Below, piece by piece: positions 18,595 to 26,670 of a DNA stretch of 44,858 bases. The stretch lies in the IMG/VR virus record IMGVR_UViG_3300044530_003214, positions 1 to 44,858 of that record. One strand, written 5' to 3'. The stretch's first letter is position 1, and each line of letters opens with the position of its first letter. Below the pieces are notes generated by a model. It made no database searches. It had not been told where the DNA came from and was given only the letters and a program-made list of their open reading frames with translations. This DNA comes from a virus. The translations under genes were made by a program, and so were the position numbers.

Positions 18595-18623
18595 ATTGTT
18601 GCCCTTTGTTTCTATATTATTTT

Positions 18624-19250
18624 ATGGTTAGAATAGAAACAATACAAAAAGAATTATCAATTCTTTTAAATAAAAAGATTATAAACGGTAAGGTCTTATT
18701 ACAAAATTGTAAATTTATAGATGAAAACTCAAGAAAAACGCCAGCATATGGAGATTATATGTATGCTCCGTTTTATTATCATCTTGGTAAATTTGTAAAA
18801 CCAAAAAATGTTTTTTCATGGAATTTTACTCTTGGTTTTTTGGAAAAATGTTTTTTCATGTCATGCAAAGAAACAGAAATATTTTTTTCATTTAGAAAAA
18901 AAGATGAAAATCTATATTTTTCTCCAAGGATGGGTTCTTATAATGTAAAAAAGTCTTTCAAGAAAGAATTTGATTTTTATCATGGTTCGATTCATGATGA
19001 TGAAATAAACGATAAGATAACAAGCCAAAAGTGGGATTGTTTTTTTATTACTGATGAAAATTCTTATGATGATTTGCTTTATTATTTAGATATTTCTTGG
19101 AAGAATATGGCTGATGGCGGGATCATTGTTGTTGAGTATATAAAAGATTTGAAAAAAATGAAAAATGCCTTTTATGCTTTTGCAGAAAGTGTAGAAAAAG
19201 AACCAATTATTTACAATACTAGATATGGCACAGGTATTTTACAAAAATAA
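18624..19250 (+). CDS. Degenerate class I methyltransferase-like protein
   Basis: 208 residues from ATG 18624 (MVRIETIQ); an in-frame start 6 codons earlier lies almost in the divergent glf start. YGDYMYAPFYYHLGKF then VFSWNFTLGFLEKCFF occupies the place of motif I, but without the usual GxGxG. FDFYHGSIHDDEI, KWDCFFITDENSYDDLLYYLDISW and MADGGIIVVEYI match the later strands of methyltransferase-24-like proteins (substrate loop, D/E strand, PGG turn). The missing glycine loop suggests it may not bind SAM normally. It sits beside glf and may act on the same glycan. Confidence 0.55.
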   Translation: MVRIETIQKELSILLNKKIINGKVLLQNCKFIDENSRKTPAYGDYMYAPFYYHLGKFVKPKNVFSWNFTLGFLEKCFFMSCKETEIFFSFRKKDENLYFSPRMGSYNVKKSFKKEFDFYHGSIHDDEINDKITSQKWDCFFITDENSYDDLLYYLDISWKNMADGGIIVVEYIKDLKKMKNAFYAFAESVEKEPIIYNTRYGTGILQK

Positions 19251-19280
19251 TACTATATTAGAATAAATTATGAGGAATTT

Positions 19281-20033
19281 ATGGGCTACGAAGTAATTTA
19301 TTCTTATCACGAAAAAGTTGATGGGAATTACAATAAAGATGAAGTTAAAACAATCAAAAAAAAGGTTGGAGATCCATTCGAGGATGTACCTTTGGAAAAG
19401 CTTGCATCCGTTGTAATGGGGCAACTTGCTCGAAGAGATATATTTGTCGCTAGTGTAGAAGTATTTGAACTTAGCAAAAAACCAATTAGCTTTAGAGAAT
19501 CTGATGGTGGCGTTGTGATAAAAAACAAAAAGTTCACATTTGATCACTCTGTGGGTTTTTCGGTTCAAGATTTGTCTGTAGCATGCGTAGGAAATTCGAC
19601 TTATCCTCATGAACAAGTGGAGAAAATAGAACTTTATCCTCATGAACAAATAGAGAAAAGAGAAATTTATCCTCATGAGCAATTGGCAATTCAAAAGCAA
19701 ACTGTGGTAAGGTCAAAAAAGCCAATCACAACAGTTGTTTTTTCCCCAGAATTGCCAATGCTACATGAAGTAAAGACAAAAGGATATAAACTAACAGTTG
19801 ATAAAAAATACCCAGTTTATGCTAAATCTGGCTCTATTCAAGGTGAGATTTATACAATTATAGATGATATGTCTAAGGAAATAAAAATTAGCGACAAATA
19901 TTTTATTCAAGCCCCAGTTGGCCTCATTGGTGACAATGAAGTTAATTTTTCAGAGACACAAAAAGATAGAGAAGGTGGAAAGCTTTTTTGGGGAAACGCA
20001 TCACAAGAAAACATGCCAAACATTAGGAGATAG
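19281..20033 (+). CDS. Hypothetical protein with three YPHEQ repeats
   Basis: 250 residues. The N-terminal half (residues 1-100) looks like a small alpha/beta domain with ELSKKPISFRESDGG. Residues about 112-138 contain three copies of an 11-residue unit, Y-P-H-E-Q-[VIL]-E-K-x-E-[LI], encoded by a 33-base direct repeat near 19602-19690. After that come VVRSKKPITTVVFSPELPML and a beta-rich region. The repeat probably forms a linker or peptide-binding strip. The ribosome site is GAGGAATTT. A hydrophobic minus-strand reading across the repeats is a shadow. The next gene follows after 2 bases. Function unknown. Confidence 0.75.
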   Translation: MGYEVIYSYHEKVDGNYNKDEVKTIKKKVGDPFEDVPLEKLASVVMGQLARRDIFVASVEVFELSKKPISFRESDGGVVIKNKKFTFDHSVGFSVQDLSVACVGNSTYPHEQVEKIELYPHEQIEKREIYPHEQLAIQKQTVVRSKKPITTVVFSPELPMLHEVKTKGYKLTVDKKYPVYAKSGSIQGEIYTIIDDMSKEIKISDKYFIQAPVGLIGDNEVNFSETQKDREGGKLFWGNASQENMPNIRR

Positions 20034-20035
20034 TT

Positions 20036-20467
20036 ATGAAAAAAAATGAAAAAATTGCAAAGAAAAGAAAAGAACGAGAAAAAAAATCACATACAAAGGT
20101 TTTGCTTAGAAGGGAAGCTATAAGAAAAGAACGAAGGGAAATTGTTCGTCAAAACCTTTTGGAAAAATCACTTAGTCCTAAAAAAACACCCATAGTTAAC
20201 AATAGAGAGTTGCAATTGGATCAAGAAGCAAAAAAAACAGAAAAAATAAAAGAACAATTATTGAAAAATCAAGAGATTTTAAAAGCTCTTGAAGAACAAT
20301 ACAATCAAGAGCAAGACATAAGAAAACAAATTAATGAGAATTTGGAATCTGAAGGCAATATGAGCTTGCAGGATAAATTATCTGCCATGCACAAAAGTGT
20401 CATCGATTCACAGGAAAAATTTCAAGATCCTGATGCACAAATAGTAATCGATTACGAAAATAAATAA
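20036..20467 (+). CDS. Charged coiled-coil protein
   Basis: 143 residues, nearly half Lys, Arg and Glu. The first 60 residues are extremely basic (KKNEKIAKKRKEREKKSHTK). Residues 60-110 form a predicted long coiled coil with heptad Leu/Ile, followed by an acidic end. No domain is recognised. Such proteins in phages can be scaffold-like or nucleic-acid-binding. It is 2 bases after the previous gene and is followed by the promoter of the single-strand binding protein, so it ends that transcript. Confidence 0.65.
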   Translation: MKKNEKIAKKRKEREKKSHTKVLLRREAIRKERREIVRQNLLEKSLSPKKTPIVNNRELQLDQEAKKTEKIKEQLLKNQEILKALEEQYNQEQDIRKQINENLESEGNMSLQDKLSAMHKSVIDSQEKFQDPDAQIVIDYENK

Positions 20468-20483
20468 ATTTATAAAATTAATC

Positions 20484-20512
20484 TTGCACAACATGATAGA
20501 TACGATTATAAA
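20484..20512 (+). promoter_or_regulatory. Sigma-70-type promoter for the single-strand binding protein
   Basis: TTGCAC (20484-20489), a 17-base spacer, TATAAA (20507-20512). Transcription would begin near 20519, at the first of three tandem hairpins, giving a structured leader of about 130 nt before the ATG at 20650. Confidence 0.6.
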
Positions 20513-20513
20513 T

Positions 20514-20630
20514 GACTAACTGAGAAGCATATCGTTTGTTTCTCGAATCATTGACTAACTGGGCAATAAATGTTTTATTGCTCGAACCATTAACTAATTG
20601 AGTAGTGATTATTCATTACTCGAACCATCA
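20514..20630 (+). repeat. Three tandem 39-nt hairpin units in the leader of the single-strand binding protein
   Basis: Units start at 20514, 20553 and 20592. Each has the frame [GA]ACTAA[CT]T, an 8-bp stem-loop, then CGAA[TC]CAT. Stems are GAGAAGCA/TGTTTCTC (20522-20529 with 20537-20544), GGGCAATA/TATTGCTC (20561-20568 with 20576-20583) and GAGTAGTG/CATTACTC (20600-20607 with 20614-20621). Stem sequences differ but pairing is kept, including G-T wobbles, while the single-stranded flanks are conserved. This is a selected RNA (or DNA) structure. Autoregulation by the encoded protein, as with T4 gp32, is the leading inference. Confidence 0.8.
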
Positions 20631-20649
20631 TTTAAAGGCAGGTGCTATC

Positions 20650-21663
20650 ATGGGTATCGATTACGAACCACTCGATCTTAACGAGTTAAAAAAAGAATCC
20701 AAACGAGTAAATTCAGAAAGCAACACGGGTCAAAACGAAGAGTACTTTGCAAAATATGTACGACTTCCTGACCGTGATGGATTTGTTTTGATGCGTTTTT
20801 TGCCTAAGAGAAAAGGCCAAAAGTTGTATTGTGCGACAAGAATTCACACTTTAAATAATCCAACTACGAATCAGAAAAGAATATTCCATTGTCCTAAAAC
20901 TCTTACCGATACTGATAGGGGTCCACAATGGCGTGGAGATTGCATTATTTGTAAGTACTATAGTGATTTATGGCAAAAATCTGAAGGACTGTCTGGCAAA
21001 GATCAAGAAGATATGCGTAACAGTGCTAGGGAGTTAAAGCCAGTTGAACGATATTATTACAATGTTATCGTTAGATCGGAAGTAGATCCTAAAAATAAGT
21101 CTATAGTAGGAACAAATGTAGGGCCAAAAATTTATTCATGTGGCAAACAAGTTCATGCTAAGATTTTGAGAGCAATTCTTGGTGATGAGGCTGCTGGAGA
21201 AAAGGAATTAGGGGATATTACACATCCAACAACTGGTCGTGATTTTAGACTTGTTAAAAAAGTTGTTAAGAGTGGCAATAGAGAATATCCAAACTATGAC
21301 TTTTCAAAGTTTGAAGAAGTTTCTTCTTCAGGCACCTCAGAAGAGCTTGAAAAATGGCTAACAAGTTTACAAGACCTTCAGTCTCTTCGTATTATCAAAT
21401 CTGGCGATGATATTAAGCATGCCTTGAGAGTTCATTGCGGAATGATAGTAGAAGGCCAACAAGATGATTCTTTAGATGAATTTCGTAATTCATCGGGATC
21501 TTCTTCTAGATCTAACTTAAGTTCTTCAAATGTAATTTCTGGTTCAGATACTATTGATGAAGAAATTTTATCTGTCAAGAAAACTGCAAAGGTAGTTTCC
21601 AAAACGGATGATTCTGCATCTCTTGCTGATGATGACTTTTTGAAAGAATTAGAAGGTATTTAA
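20650..21663 (+). CDS. gp32-like single-stranded DNA-binding protein
   Basis: 337 residues from ATG 20650 (MGIDYEPLDLNELKKES), preceded by AAAGGCAGGTG; an upstream in-frame ATG lies inside the hairpin leader and is unlikely. An oligonucleotide-binding core holds a zinc site of the T4 gp32 layout: H66 in RIHTLNN, C81 in FHCPKT, and C98/C101 in GDCIICKYY. The N-terminal basic stretch would mediate cooperative binding. The C-terminus is Ser-rich then strongly acidic (ASLADDDFLKELEGI), like the protein-recruiting tail of gp32. It coats single strands and recruits replication and recombination proteins. It has its own promoter, structured leader and terminator, consistent with high and tightly regulated expression. 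Confidence 0.88.
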   Translation: MGIDYEPLDLNELKKESKRVNSESNTGQNEEYFAKYVRLPDRDGFVLMRFLPKRKGQKLYCATRIHTLNNPTTNQKRIFHCPKTLTDTDRGPQWRGDCIICKYYSDLWQKSEGLSGKDQEDMRNSARELKPVERYYYNVIVRSEVDPKNKSIVGTNVGPKIYSCGKQVHAKILRAILGDEAAGEKELGDITHPTTGRDFRLVKKVVKSGNREYPNYDFSKFEEVSSSGTSEELEKWLTSLQDLQSLRIIKSGDDIKHALRVHCGMIVEGQQDDSLDEFRNSSGSSSRSNLSSSNVISGSDTIDEEILSVKKTAKVVSKTDDSASLADDDFLKELEGI

Positions 21664-21675
21664 TTCCCTGTCTTC

Positions 21676-21710
21676 AAATAGGTGGAGTCAGTGATTCCAC
21701 CTATTTTTTT
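21676..21710 (+). terminator. Intrinsic terminator after the single-strand binding protein
   Basis: AAATAGGTGGA pairs with TCCACCTATTT, and the stem runs into a T7 tract. It separates the single-strand binding protein from uvsX. Confidence 0.88.
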
Positions 21711-21745
21711 AAAAAAATAATTACATTTTTACCGAGGTGTTTAAC

Positions 21746-22948
21746 ATGGCCAAAAGAAAGGTCGATGATGATTCATTTTTTCAAGATTTAGCAAATCAAA
21801 CTGGTGGCGATATTGTTGCCAAGATTGATAGTGTGAAGTATTTTGTTGATACTGGGAATCTTGCGATAAATTATATTTGTAGTGGAAAGTTTATGGGTGG
21901 TGGTATTCCGGGCGGAAAGCTAACTGAAATATATGGTCCTTCTTCGTCATCAAAATCATTGATAGGAACAAATATTTTATTTGGAAGTCAGAGACAGGAT
22001 GGAATTGCAATTCTTGAGGATTGTGAAAATTCAGCTAATAAAGAATTTATTCAAAAGGCATCACATTGTGATCTTACTAAAATTGTGAGGCATACTCCTC
22101 AGAGTTTGGAAGATGTTTTTTTGAAGATGTATAAATCTATCGAATTTGTTCGTTCGAAAAGAAAAGACTGCCCTATTGCAATCGTCTACGATTCTATTGG
22201 CGTGAGTCCATCAGCTAGAGAGCTTAGAGAGGTCAAGCTTCCAGAGAATGCCTCAAAAGCTGATTTTAAACGCATTGTGGGTGGCAATGAACAGCCAGGT
22301 GAACGGGCTAAGATTTGTTCTAGAGAATTCCGTAAGCTTAATACTGTTATGGAAACCAATGATGCCACTGTTGTTATTTTGAATCAGACAAGATCCAAGA
22401 TAGGTGTTCTTTATGGCAATCCAACCACAACTGCTGGCGGTGGTAACGCTTTACCATTCTATGCTTCATGTAGATTAGAAACATCTACAATGAAGAAGAT
22501 AGAATATAAAATCAGTGCAAAAAAAACCAAGATTCTTGGAATTAACATTCGTGTTAAAAATGTCAAGAATAAGACTCACACGCCATTTATTTCAACAGAA
22601 AACATTCAATTGCTTTTTGAACATGGAATAAATCCTGTTAGTGGCTTATTGTCTTGTTTGCTTGATGCGAATAGAATTGTGGCTAAAAGTGCTGGTAATT
22701 TTGTCATCGCAGATGCATTTTCCAATGGAGAAGAAGTAAAGTTCAAGGCTTCGCTTGATAAAAATGAAGTGCCACTTGAAATATTGCTTAAATATCCAAG
22801 TTTGGTGGATGCTACATCTGAGCAGGAGTTGGTTGATTATTTTGAGCCTTTTAAGGATGCAATGAACTTTAAGCTTGGTGCTGATGTCATCGAAACTGAT
22901 GTATTGGGTTCAGATGATGACGATGTGATAGACGAAGAATTAGAATAA
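21746..22948 (+). CDS. uvsX: UvsX/RecA-like recombinase
   Basis: 400 residues from ATG 21746 (MAKRKVDDDS), with GAGGTG as ribosome site. Walker A is GPSSSSKS at 64-71, the variant seen in T4 UvsX (GPSKSFKS). Walker B is IAIVYDSIGV near residue 147. The L2-type loop region and VVILNQTRSKIGVLYGNPTTTAGGG are conserved as in RecA/UvsX. The C-terminus is acidic (DVLGSDDDDVIDEELE). It forms filaments on single-stranded DNA and catalyses strand exchange, initiating recombination-dependent replication. It lies between two terminators with a short leader, so it may be expressed separately, although no clear promoter is seen in the 82-base gap. Confidence 0.93.
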   Translation: MAKRKVDDDSFFQDLANQTGGDIVAKIDSVKYFVDTGNLAINYICSGKFMGGGIPGGKLTEIYGPSSSSKSLIGTNILFGSQRQDGIAILEDCENSANKEFIQKASHCDLTKIVRHTPQSLEDVFLKMYKSIEFVRSKRKDCPIAIVYDSIGVSPSARELREVKLPENASKADFKRIVGGNEQPGERAKICSREFRKLNTVMETNDATVVILNQTRSKIGVLYGNPTTTAGGGNALPFYASCRLETSTMKKIEYKISAKKTKILGINIRVKNVKNKTHTPFISTENIQLLFEHGINPVSGLLSCLLDANRIVAKSAGNFVIADAFSNGEEVKFKASLDKNEVPLEILLKYPSLVDATSEQELVDYFEPFKDAMNFKLGADVIETDVLGSDDDDVIDEELE

Positions 22949-22963
22949 TTTTAAATTTAACTT

Positions 22964-23005
22964 TAAAAGGGAATTACCTTTGATTTAGGTAATTCCTTTT
23001 TTTTT
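22964..23005 (+). terminator. Intrinsic terminator after uvsX
   Basis: AAAGGGAATTACC pairs with GGTAATTCCTTT around an 8- to 9-base loop, followed by a T9 run. Confidence 0.9.
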
Positions 23006-23062
23006 GCCTTTACTTTGATGAATTAATCAATATTATTTGTCATACAAGTTAAGGAGTAGCTG

Positions 23063-23977
23063 ATGAGTTCTGTTAAATTGGGAAATACCAAGTCGTTTAA
23101 AAATTGGCAAAAATTTAAAATAACTAAATTAGACAGACTTTTTGAATTTAGTTTAAAAAAAAATTATGGTATTAAATTTTATCGTGACTTCACATTCGAC
23201 AAAATAGAACAAGAAAATTTTAAAAAAAAATTAACAACACAAGAGCAAATGAATCTTGTTAAAAGTGCCAAAAATGGCGATATAAAGGCTTGTGATAAAC
23301 TTGTTTTTTCTTGTTATAAATTGATTTATTGGATGGGAAAAAAAATAAATATCCCTGTTGATTTAATGCCTGATTGCATTCAAGAAGGTGTTTTGGGTAT
23401 TTATGAGGCAATAAATGGTTATGATGCAAGCAAGAATGTTAAATTTAGTTATTATGTACTTTTTCATATTTATAAAAGAATTTATAAATACATATCTCAC
23501 AATAGATATTTTGTTAAAGTTCCGACAAATGTTTATTCAAAATTGCAAAAAATATCAACTGTAATTTTTCAAACTCTTGCTTTTAATGATGTGAAAAATA
23601 TTGAAAAAGAATTAGAAATTGAAAACATTAATGATTTTGGAACTTATCCTAAAAATCTACAAATGATTATCATAATGCTTAGAAGCATTCAATTGACAGA
23701 ACAACTTAATCCTGTAATAGAAGATCCTTTGAGTAATTTTTGCGAAAAGGAACACATAAATCATTGTGTGGAATCTTTGCTAAAGCGATGCAATAAAAGG
23801 CAAAGATTTATTATTTGCATGAAATTTGGAATCAATTGTAAAAAAGAATATTATTCGTTAAGACATATTGGGAAAAAATTAGGAATAACAAGAGAAAGAG
23901 TTAGACAAATTGTAGCTTCTATATTGATAAAGCTAAAAGATTTAATGGATGAAAATAAAGTTTTTCTATTAAAATAA
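23063..23977 (+). CDS. Sigma-70 family RNA polymerase sigma factor
   Basis: 304 residues. Region 1.2/2 starts with TTQEQMNLVKSAKNGDIKAC and continues with LMPDCIQEGVLGIYEAINGYD (region 2.1-2.2) and FSYYVLFHIYKRIYKYIS (2.3-2.4). Region 4 is at the C-terminus: YSLRHIGKKLGITRERVRQI, a clear helix-turn-helix for -35 recognition. It would redirect host RNA polymerase to phage promoters, probably middle or late ones. It follows the strong uvsX terminator, with AAGGAG as ribosome site. The central part is less conserved than in housekeeping factors. Which promoters it reads cannot be deduced, although the 17-base-spaced sites in this window could also be read by host sigma-70. Confidence 0.9.
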   Translation: MSSVKLGNTKSFKNWQKFKITKLDRLFEFSLKKNYGIKFYRDFTFDKIEQENFKKKLTTQEQMNLVKSAKNGDIKACDKLVFSCYKLIYWMGKKINIPVDLMPDCIQEGVLGIYEAINGYDASKNVKFSYYVLFHIYKRIYKYISHNRYFVKVPTNVYSKLQKISTVIFQTLAFNDVKNIEKELEIENINDFGTYPKNLQMIIIMLRSIQLTEQLNPVIEDPLSNFCEKEHINHCVESLLKRCNKRQRFIICMKFGINCKKEYYSLRHIGKKLGITRERVRQIVASILIKLKDLMDENKVFLLK

Positions 23978-23984
23978 GAATTAT

Positions 23985-24416
23985 TTAATTTATTTTATAC
24001 TTATTTTTATCGATTTTATTCAATGTAAACCCAATTTTTTTGATGTAATTCTTGGCTTTTTGTATTTGTGCAGATATTTCTTTTTCTTCCAATCCTTGTT
24101 TGCTAAATTCACATTTTATTTTGCTAATATCAATTGTTTTTTTGCTTTTTAGATCTTTTATCATTTGTTCAAATATTTTGTTTGATTTTTTTTTTGCAAT
24201 TTTTTCAATTTCTTTATAATCAAAATCTTCTTGTTTGCAATTGGTATCACAAATATCATTAGCAAGTTCCTCTAATGATTTTATATTTTTGCAATTGGTT
24301 TCAACTAATGATAATTCTGCTTTAAATGTATTTGCAAACTCAATTAGTTGATCTAAATTGTTTTTGCTTGTAAGGAATTTTCTTTTGTCTTTTAATTTTA
24401 CTAATAAACAATTCAT
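23985..24416 (-). CDS. Conserved hypothetical protein
   Basis: 143 residues with ribosome site AAAGGAGAATAACG. The N-terminus MNCLLVKLKDKRKFLTSKNN followed by LDQLIEFANTFKAELSLVE is a pattern I have seen in uncharacterised proteins of large phages and uncultured bacteria, where it is usually short and of unknown function. The rest is Lys-rich and helical, ending in KIGFTLNKIDKNKYKIN, which resembles a small winged-helix tail. It is convergent with the sigma factor and divergent from the amidoligase. Confidence 0.65.
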   Translation of the reverse strand: MNCLLVKLKDKRKFLTSKNNLDQLIEFANTFKAELSLVETNCKNIKSLEELANDICDTNCKQEDFDYKEIEKIAKKKSNKIFEQMIKDLKSKKTIDISKIKCEFSKQGLEEKEISAQIQKAKNYIKKIGFTLNKIDKNKYKIN

Positions 24417-24428
24417 CGTTATTCTCCT

Positions 24429-24457
24429 TTGGATAGAATATTATTTATAATTATAAA
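24429..24457 (+). promoter_or_regulatory. Possible promoter before the amidoligase gene
   Basis: TTGGAT (24429-24434), 17-base spacer, TATAAA (24452-24457). It lies between divergent genes; the -35 abuts the ribosome site of the minus-strand gene, so transcription in both directions would compete. Confidence 0.4.
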
Positions 24458-24471
24458 CGAGGGAACCAAGC

Positions 24472-25485
24472 GTGGACAATAACAGAAATTTAATATCATG
24501 TGATAGTTCAAGAAGATTTGGCGTTGAGATTGAATTGAACGCTTTCGATCTTAGGAATAGACCTTCTGGATATGAATTCGGAAACCTACCAGAAGGCATA
24601 GGATACATAGCAAATTTAGTACAAAAAACGGTTAAAAACAAAGTTGATATTCATCGATGGCAAAATAATCACCACAATGACTCTTGGATATTAAAACCAG
24701 ATAGTAGTTGTGGAATAGAAATATGCACACCAGTTTTAAAAGGTATGACTGGAATCAAAAGTGTTTGCTCTGTCGTTAATTCATTTTCAACTGATAATTT
24801 TGTGCAAGCCGATTCAAGATGTTCTTTTCATATTCATGTTGATGTAAATGATTTGAAAAAAGATGATTTAGGTGCAATTATTTCGTGGTGGATTAAATGC
24901 GAAAATGTTTTTATGGATATAGTTCCAATTAAAAGAAGAAAAAGCAAATATTGCCAAATGTTGTCTTTTACATCGATTGTTGAAAGTGTTAAAAATGAAA
25001 TGCATGATAGTGGATATTTAATTAATCAGCTTGGAAAGCATAAGTATTTTACTTTAAACACTTACCACATGGTTAACAGAAAAAGAAATACAATTGAATT
25101 TAGAATTATGGATTCATCATGTTGCATTAGTTATTTTAATGCTAAAAACTATATTTTATTGATTTTACATTTTATAAAATGTTCGCTAGAAAGAAAATTG
25201 CCTTGTGATTATAAAGATGGTGATTCTTTTTCTAGTTATTCTTGGTTAACCATTGAGGAGTTTTTACAATTTTTGCATTTAGACGATGATAAAAATTTAT
25301 CTGAAGGCATGAAAGAGCTTAGATTTTGGCTATATATTAGGCTTCAACAGAATATTTCCAATGCTGATCGTGGAATTTTTGGTAGTGAATGTAAGTTCAA
25401 TATGGAAAACACTTTAGATAAATTAAGATCATCAAATCATAATGTTTTTAATTGTGATTTTTTTCATGAGAAGTTTAAAAAATAA
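24472..25485 (+). CDS. Amidoligase_2-like enzyme (ATP-grasp/COOH-NH2 ligase fold)
   Basis: 337 residues with a GTG start, supported by GAGGGAACC upstream. RRFGVEIELNAFDL (about residues 14-27), DSWILKPDSSCGIEICTPVLKG (about 66-87) and SRCSFHIHVDVNDL (about 114-127) give the conserved R-x-G-x-E-x-E, D-x-S-x-x-G-x-E and H-x-H-V signature of the amidoligase family related to glutamine synthetase. A later RNTIEFRIMDSS (about 205-216) supplies the second E-x-R site. Such enzymes join a carboxylate to an amine and are predicted to modify peptides, cell-wall material or nucleotide-like substrates. No dedicated substrate gene or partner (such as a GAT-II enzyme) is seen next to it. Confidence 0.75.
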   Translation: MDNNRNLISCDSSRRFGVEIELNAFDLRNRPSGYEFGNLPEGIGYIANLVQKTVKNKVDIHRWQNNHHNDSWILKPDSSCGIEICTPVLKGMTGIKSVCSVVNSFSTDNFVQADSRCSFHIHVDVNDLKKDDLGAIISWWIKCENVFMDIVPIKRRKSKYCQMLSFTSIVESVKNEMHDSGYLINQLGKHKYFTLNTYHMVNRKRNTIEFRIMDSSCCISYFNAKNYILLILHFIKCSLERKLPCDYKDGDSFSSYSWLTIEEFLQFLHLDDDKNLSEGMKELRFWLYIRLQQNISNADRGIFGSECKFNMENTLDKLRSSNHNVFNCDFFHEKFKK

Positions 25486-25521
25486 CAATACATAGAGTAG
25501 ACATAGAAAAGGTAGAATAAT

Positions 25522-25992
25522 ATGTCAGATCATAGTAAAAATATCGATAAGTCAATAAAAGAACTAAAAAATTTAGCAAAAATTTTAGTTCCATACAACT
25601 ATCCGATTTGCACTTTAAGTTTACAAAATGATGATCTTTTAATTTTTAAAACAAGAATTTTTATTGTAGATGGTTATTCTTTAATCGCACATTATCAAAG
25701 GTGTGATTATGGTAAATACTATTTAGATTTATTACAGCTTTATGGTGATTATAGTACATATTTACCATTGCCAGTAATTTGTAAATTTGCAAAAAGATTT
25801 CTTGGAAATAAAGAATTATCATTGGTAGAGACTTATAAAGAAAATCGAAAAATTTACTGTTGGACTGTGTATTTAGACAAACAAGAAAGCGTAATCTCTA
25901 ATCCATATAAAGATCAAGGTGATTGGAAGCATGGGTTTTATGATGATATGAAATATTTCTATGTTCCTCCGAATAAAGTTTTTTTTATTTAA
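25522..25992 (+). CDS. Hypothetical protein
   Basis: 156 residues, rich in Tyr and hydrophobic residues with a beta-strand pattern in the middle (ICTLSLQNDDLLIFKTRIFIVDGYSLIAHYQ). No recognised motif, signal peptide or membrane segment. The start is preceded by AAAAGGTAGAAT. It lies 36 bases after the amidoligase and 22 bases before the next start, probably in the same transcript. Confidence 0.65.
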   Translation: MSDHSKNIDKSIKELKNLAKILVPYNYPICTLSLQNDDLLIFKTRIFIVDGYSLIAHYQRCDYGKYYLDLLQLYGDYSTYLPLPVICKFAKRFLGNKELSLVETYKENRKIYCWTVYLDKQESVISNPYKDQGDWKHGFYDDMKYFYVPPNKVFFI

Positions 25993-26014
25993 AATATTTT
26001 TATGCGAGGTTATT

Positions 26015-26314
26015 ATGAGTAAAAACAAAATACAGTGTTTAATTGTAGAGCATTTATTGAAACATGGGCAAATAGAAATTTTTTTGCCAGATAATGTCAC
26101 TTTAGAAATTGGGATAACACAAGAAAGCCAAAGTGGAAAATTTATAAAAAAAGATAATTATTGTTGGGTTATGGCATCTCGTGACGATAGAACTGCTTGT
26201 CTAGATTCTTTTAATCTTGGGCTTAGATTTGCAGATGAAAAAAATGCGTTAATTTTAGATGATAGTTTTATAAATCAAGATGGCGAACAAGTTAGGCGAT
26301 TAGATGTAGTTTAA
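26015..26314 (+). CDS. Hypothetical small protein
   Basis: 99 residues from ATG 26015, chosen because GCGAGG precedes it; an earlier in-frame start lies inside the previous gene. A short helical N-terminus (IQCLIVEHLLKHGQIEIFLPD) is followed by beta-rich sequence with DNYCWVMASRDDRTACLDSFNLGLRF. No known domain recognised. It converges with the following minus-strand gene and overlaps it by 4 bases. Confidence 0.65.
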   Translation: MSKNKIQCLIVEHLLKHGQIEIFLPDNVTLEIGITQESQSGKFIKKDNYCWVMASRDDRTACLDSFNLGLRFADEKNALILDDSFINQDGEQVRRLDVV

Positions 26315-26670
26315 TTATAATTATATATATTGCCTAAAGTTTTTGAATGACTTAAAATACCATTAGATAGTAGGAACATTTCGGTTGTTCCTATGGCAAC
26401 TTGTTCGTTTTGCAAAGGAACTAAAAAGTCGATCCAAATTATAAATCCATGTTCTGTATTTTGGAATCTTGAGATCATAATTTGTGTGCCTTTTTTTTTA
26501 TAACTTGTGTTTGGAATAAGTTCAAAATTATGTTTGTTTTGTAACACAAGATCATTTATTACTTTTATTAAATTGGAACCATCTAAAAAATGTGTCCATT
26601 TTGTGACAAGTAGTTCTTCAAATTTTTGTTTGTTAAATATATTTTTAATTTCCATTTGAGGTTTATCCAT
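26311..26670 (-). CDS. Hypothetical protein
   Basis: 119 residues, mixed alpha/beta (HGFIIWIDFLVPLQNEQVAIGTTEMFLL). No motif recognised. Its start codon shares the CATG tetramer with the divergent plus-strand gene at 26669, and no Shine-Dalgarno is visible ahead of it, so the true start may be Met 6 (26655). Function unknown. Confidence 0.6.
   Translation of the reverse strand: MDKPQMEIKNIFNKQKFEELLVTKWTHFLDGSNLIKVINDLVLQNKHNFELIPNTSYKKKGTQIMISRFQNTEHGFIIWIDFLVPLQNEQVAIGTTEMFLLSNGILSHSKTLGNIYNYN

Noticed and set aside
19239-19725. Minus-strand frames with repeated MRI-F-Y-LHLF-type sequence
   Set aside because: These are the antisense of the YPHEQ repeats in the plus-strand gene.
20514-20630. 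CRISPR array or tRNA remnants (TCGAACC resembles a T-loop)
   Set aside because: Period is 39 without unique spacers, and no acceptor stem, anticodon arm or tRNA length can be fitted.
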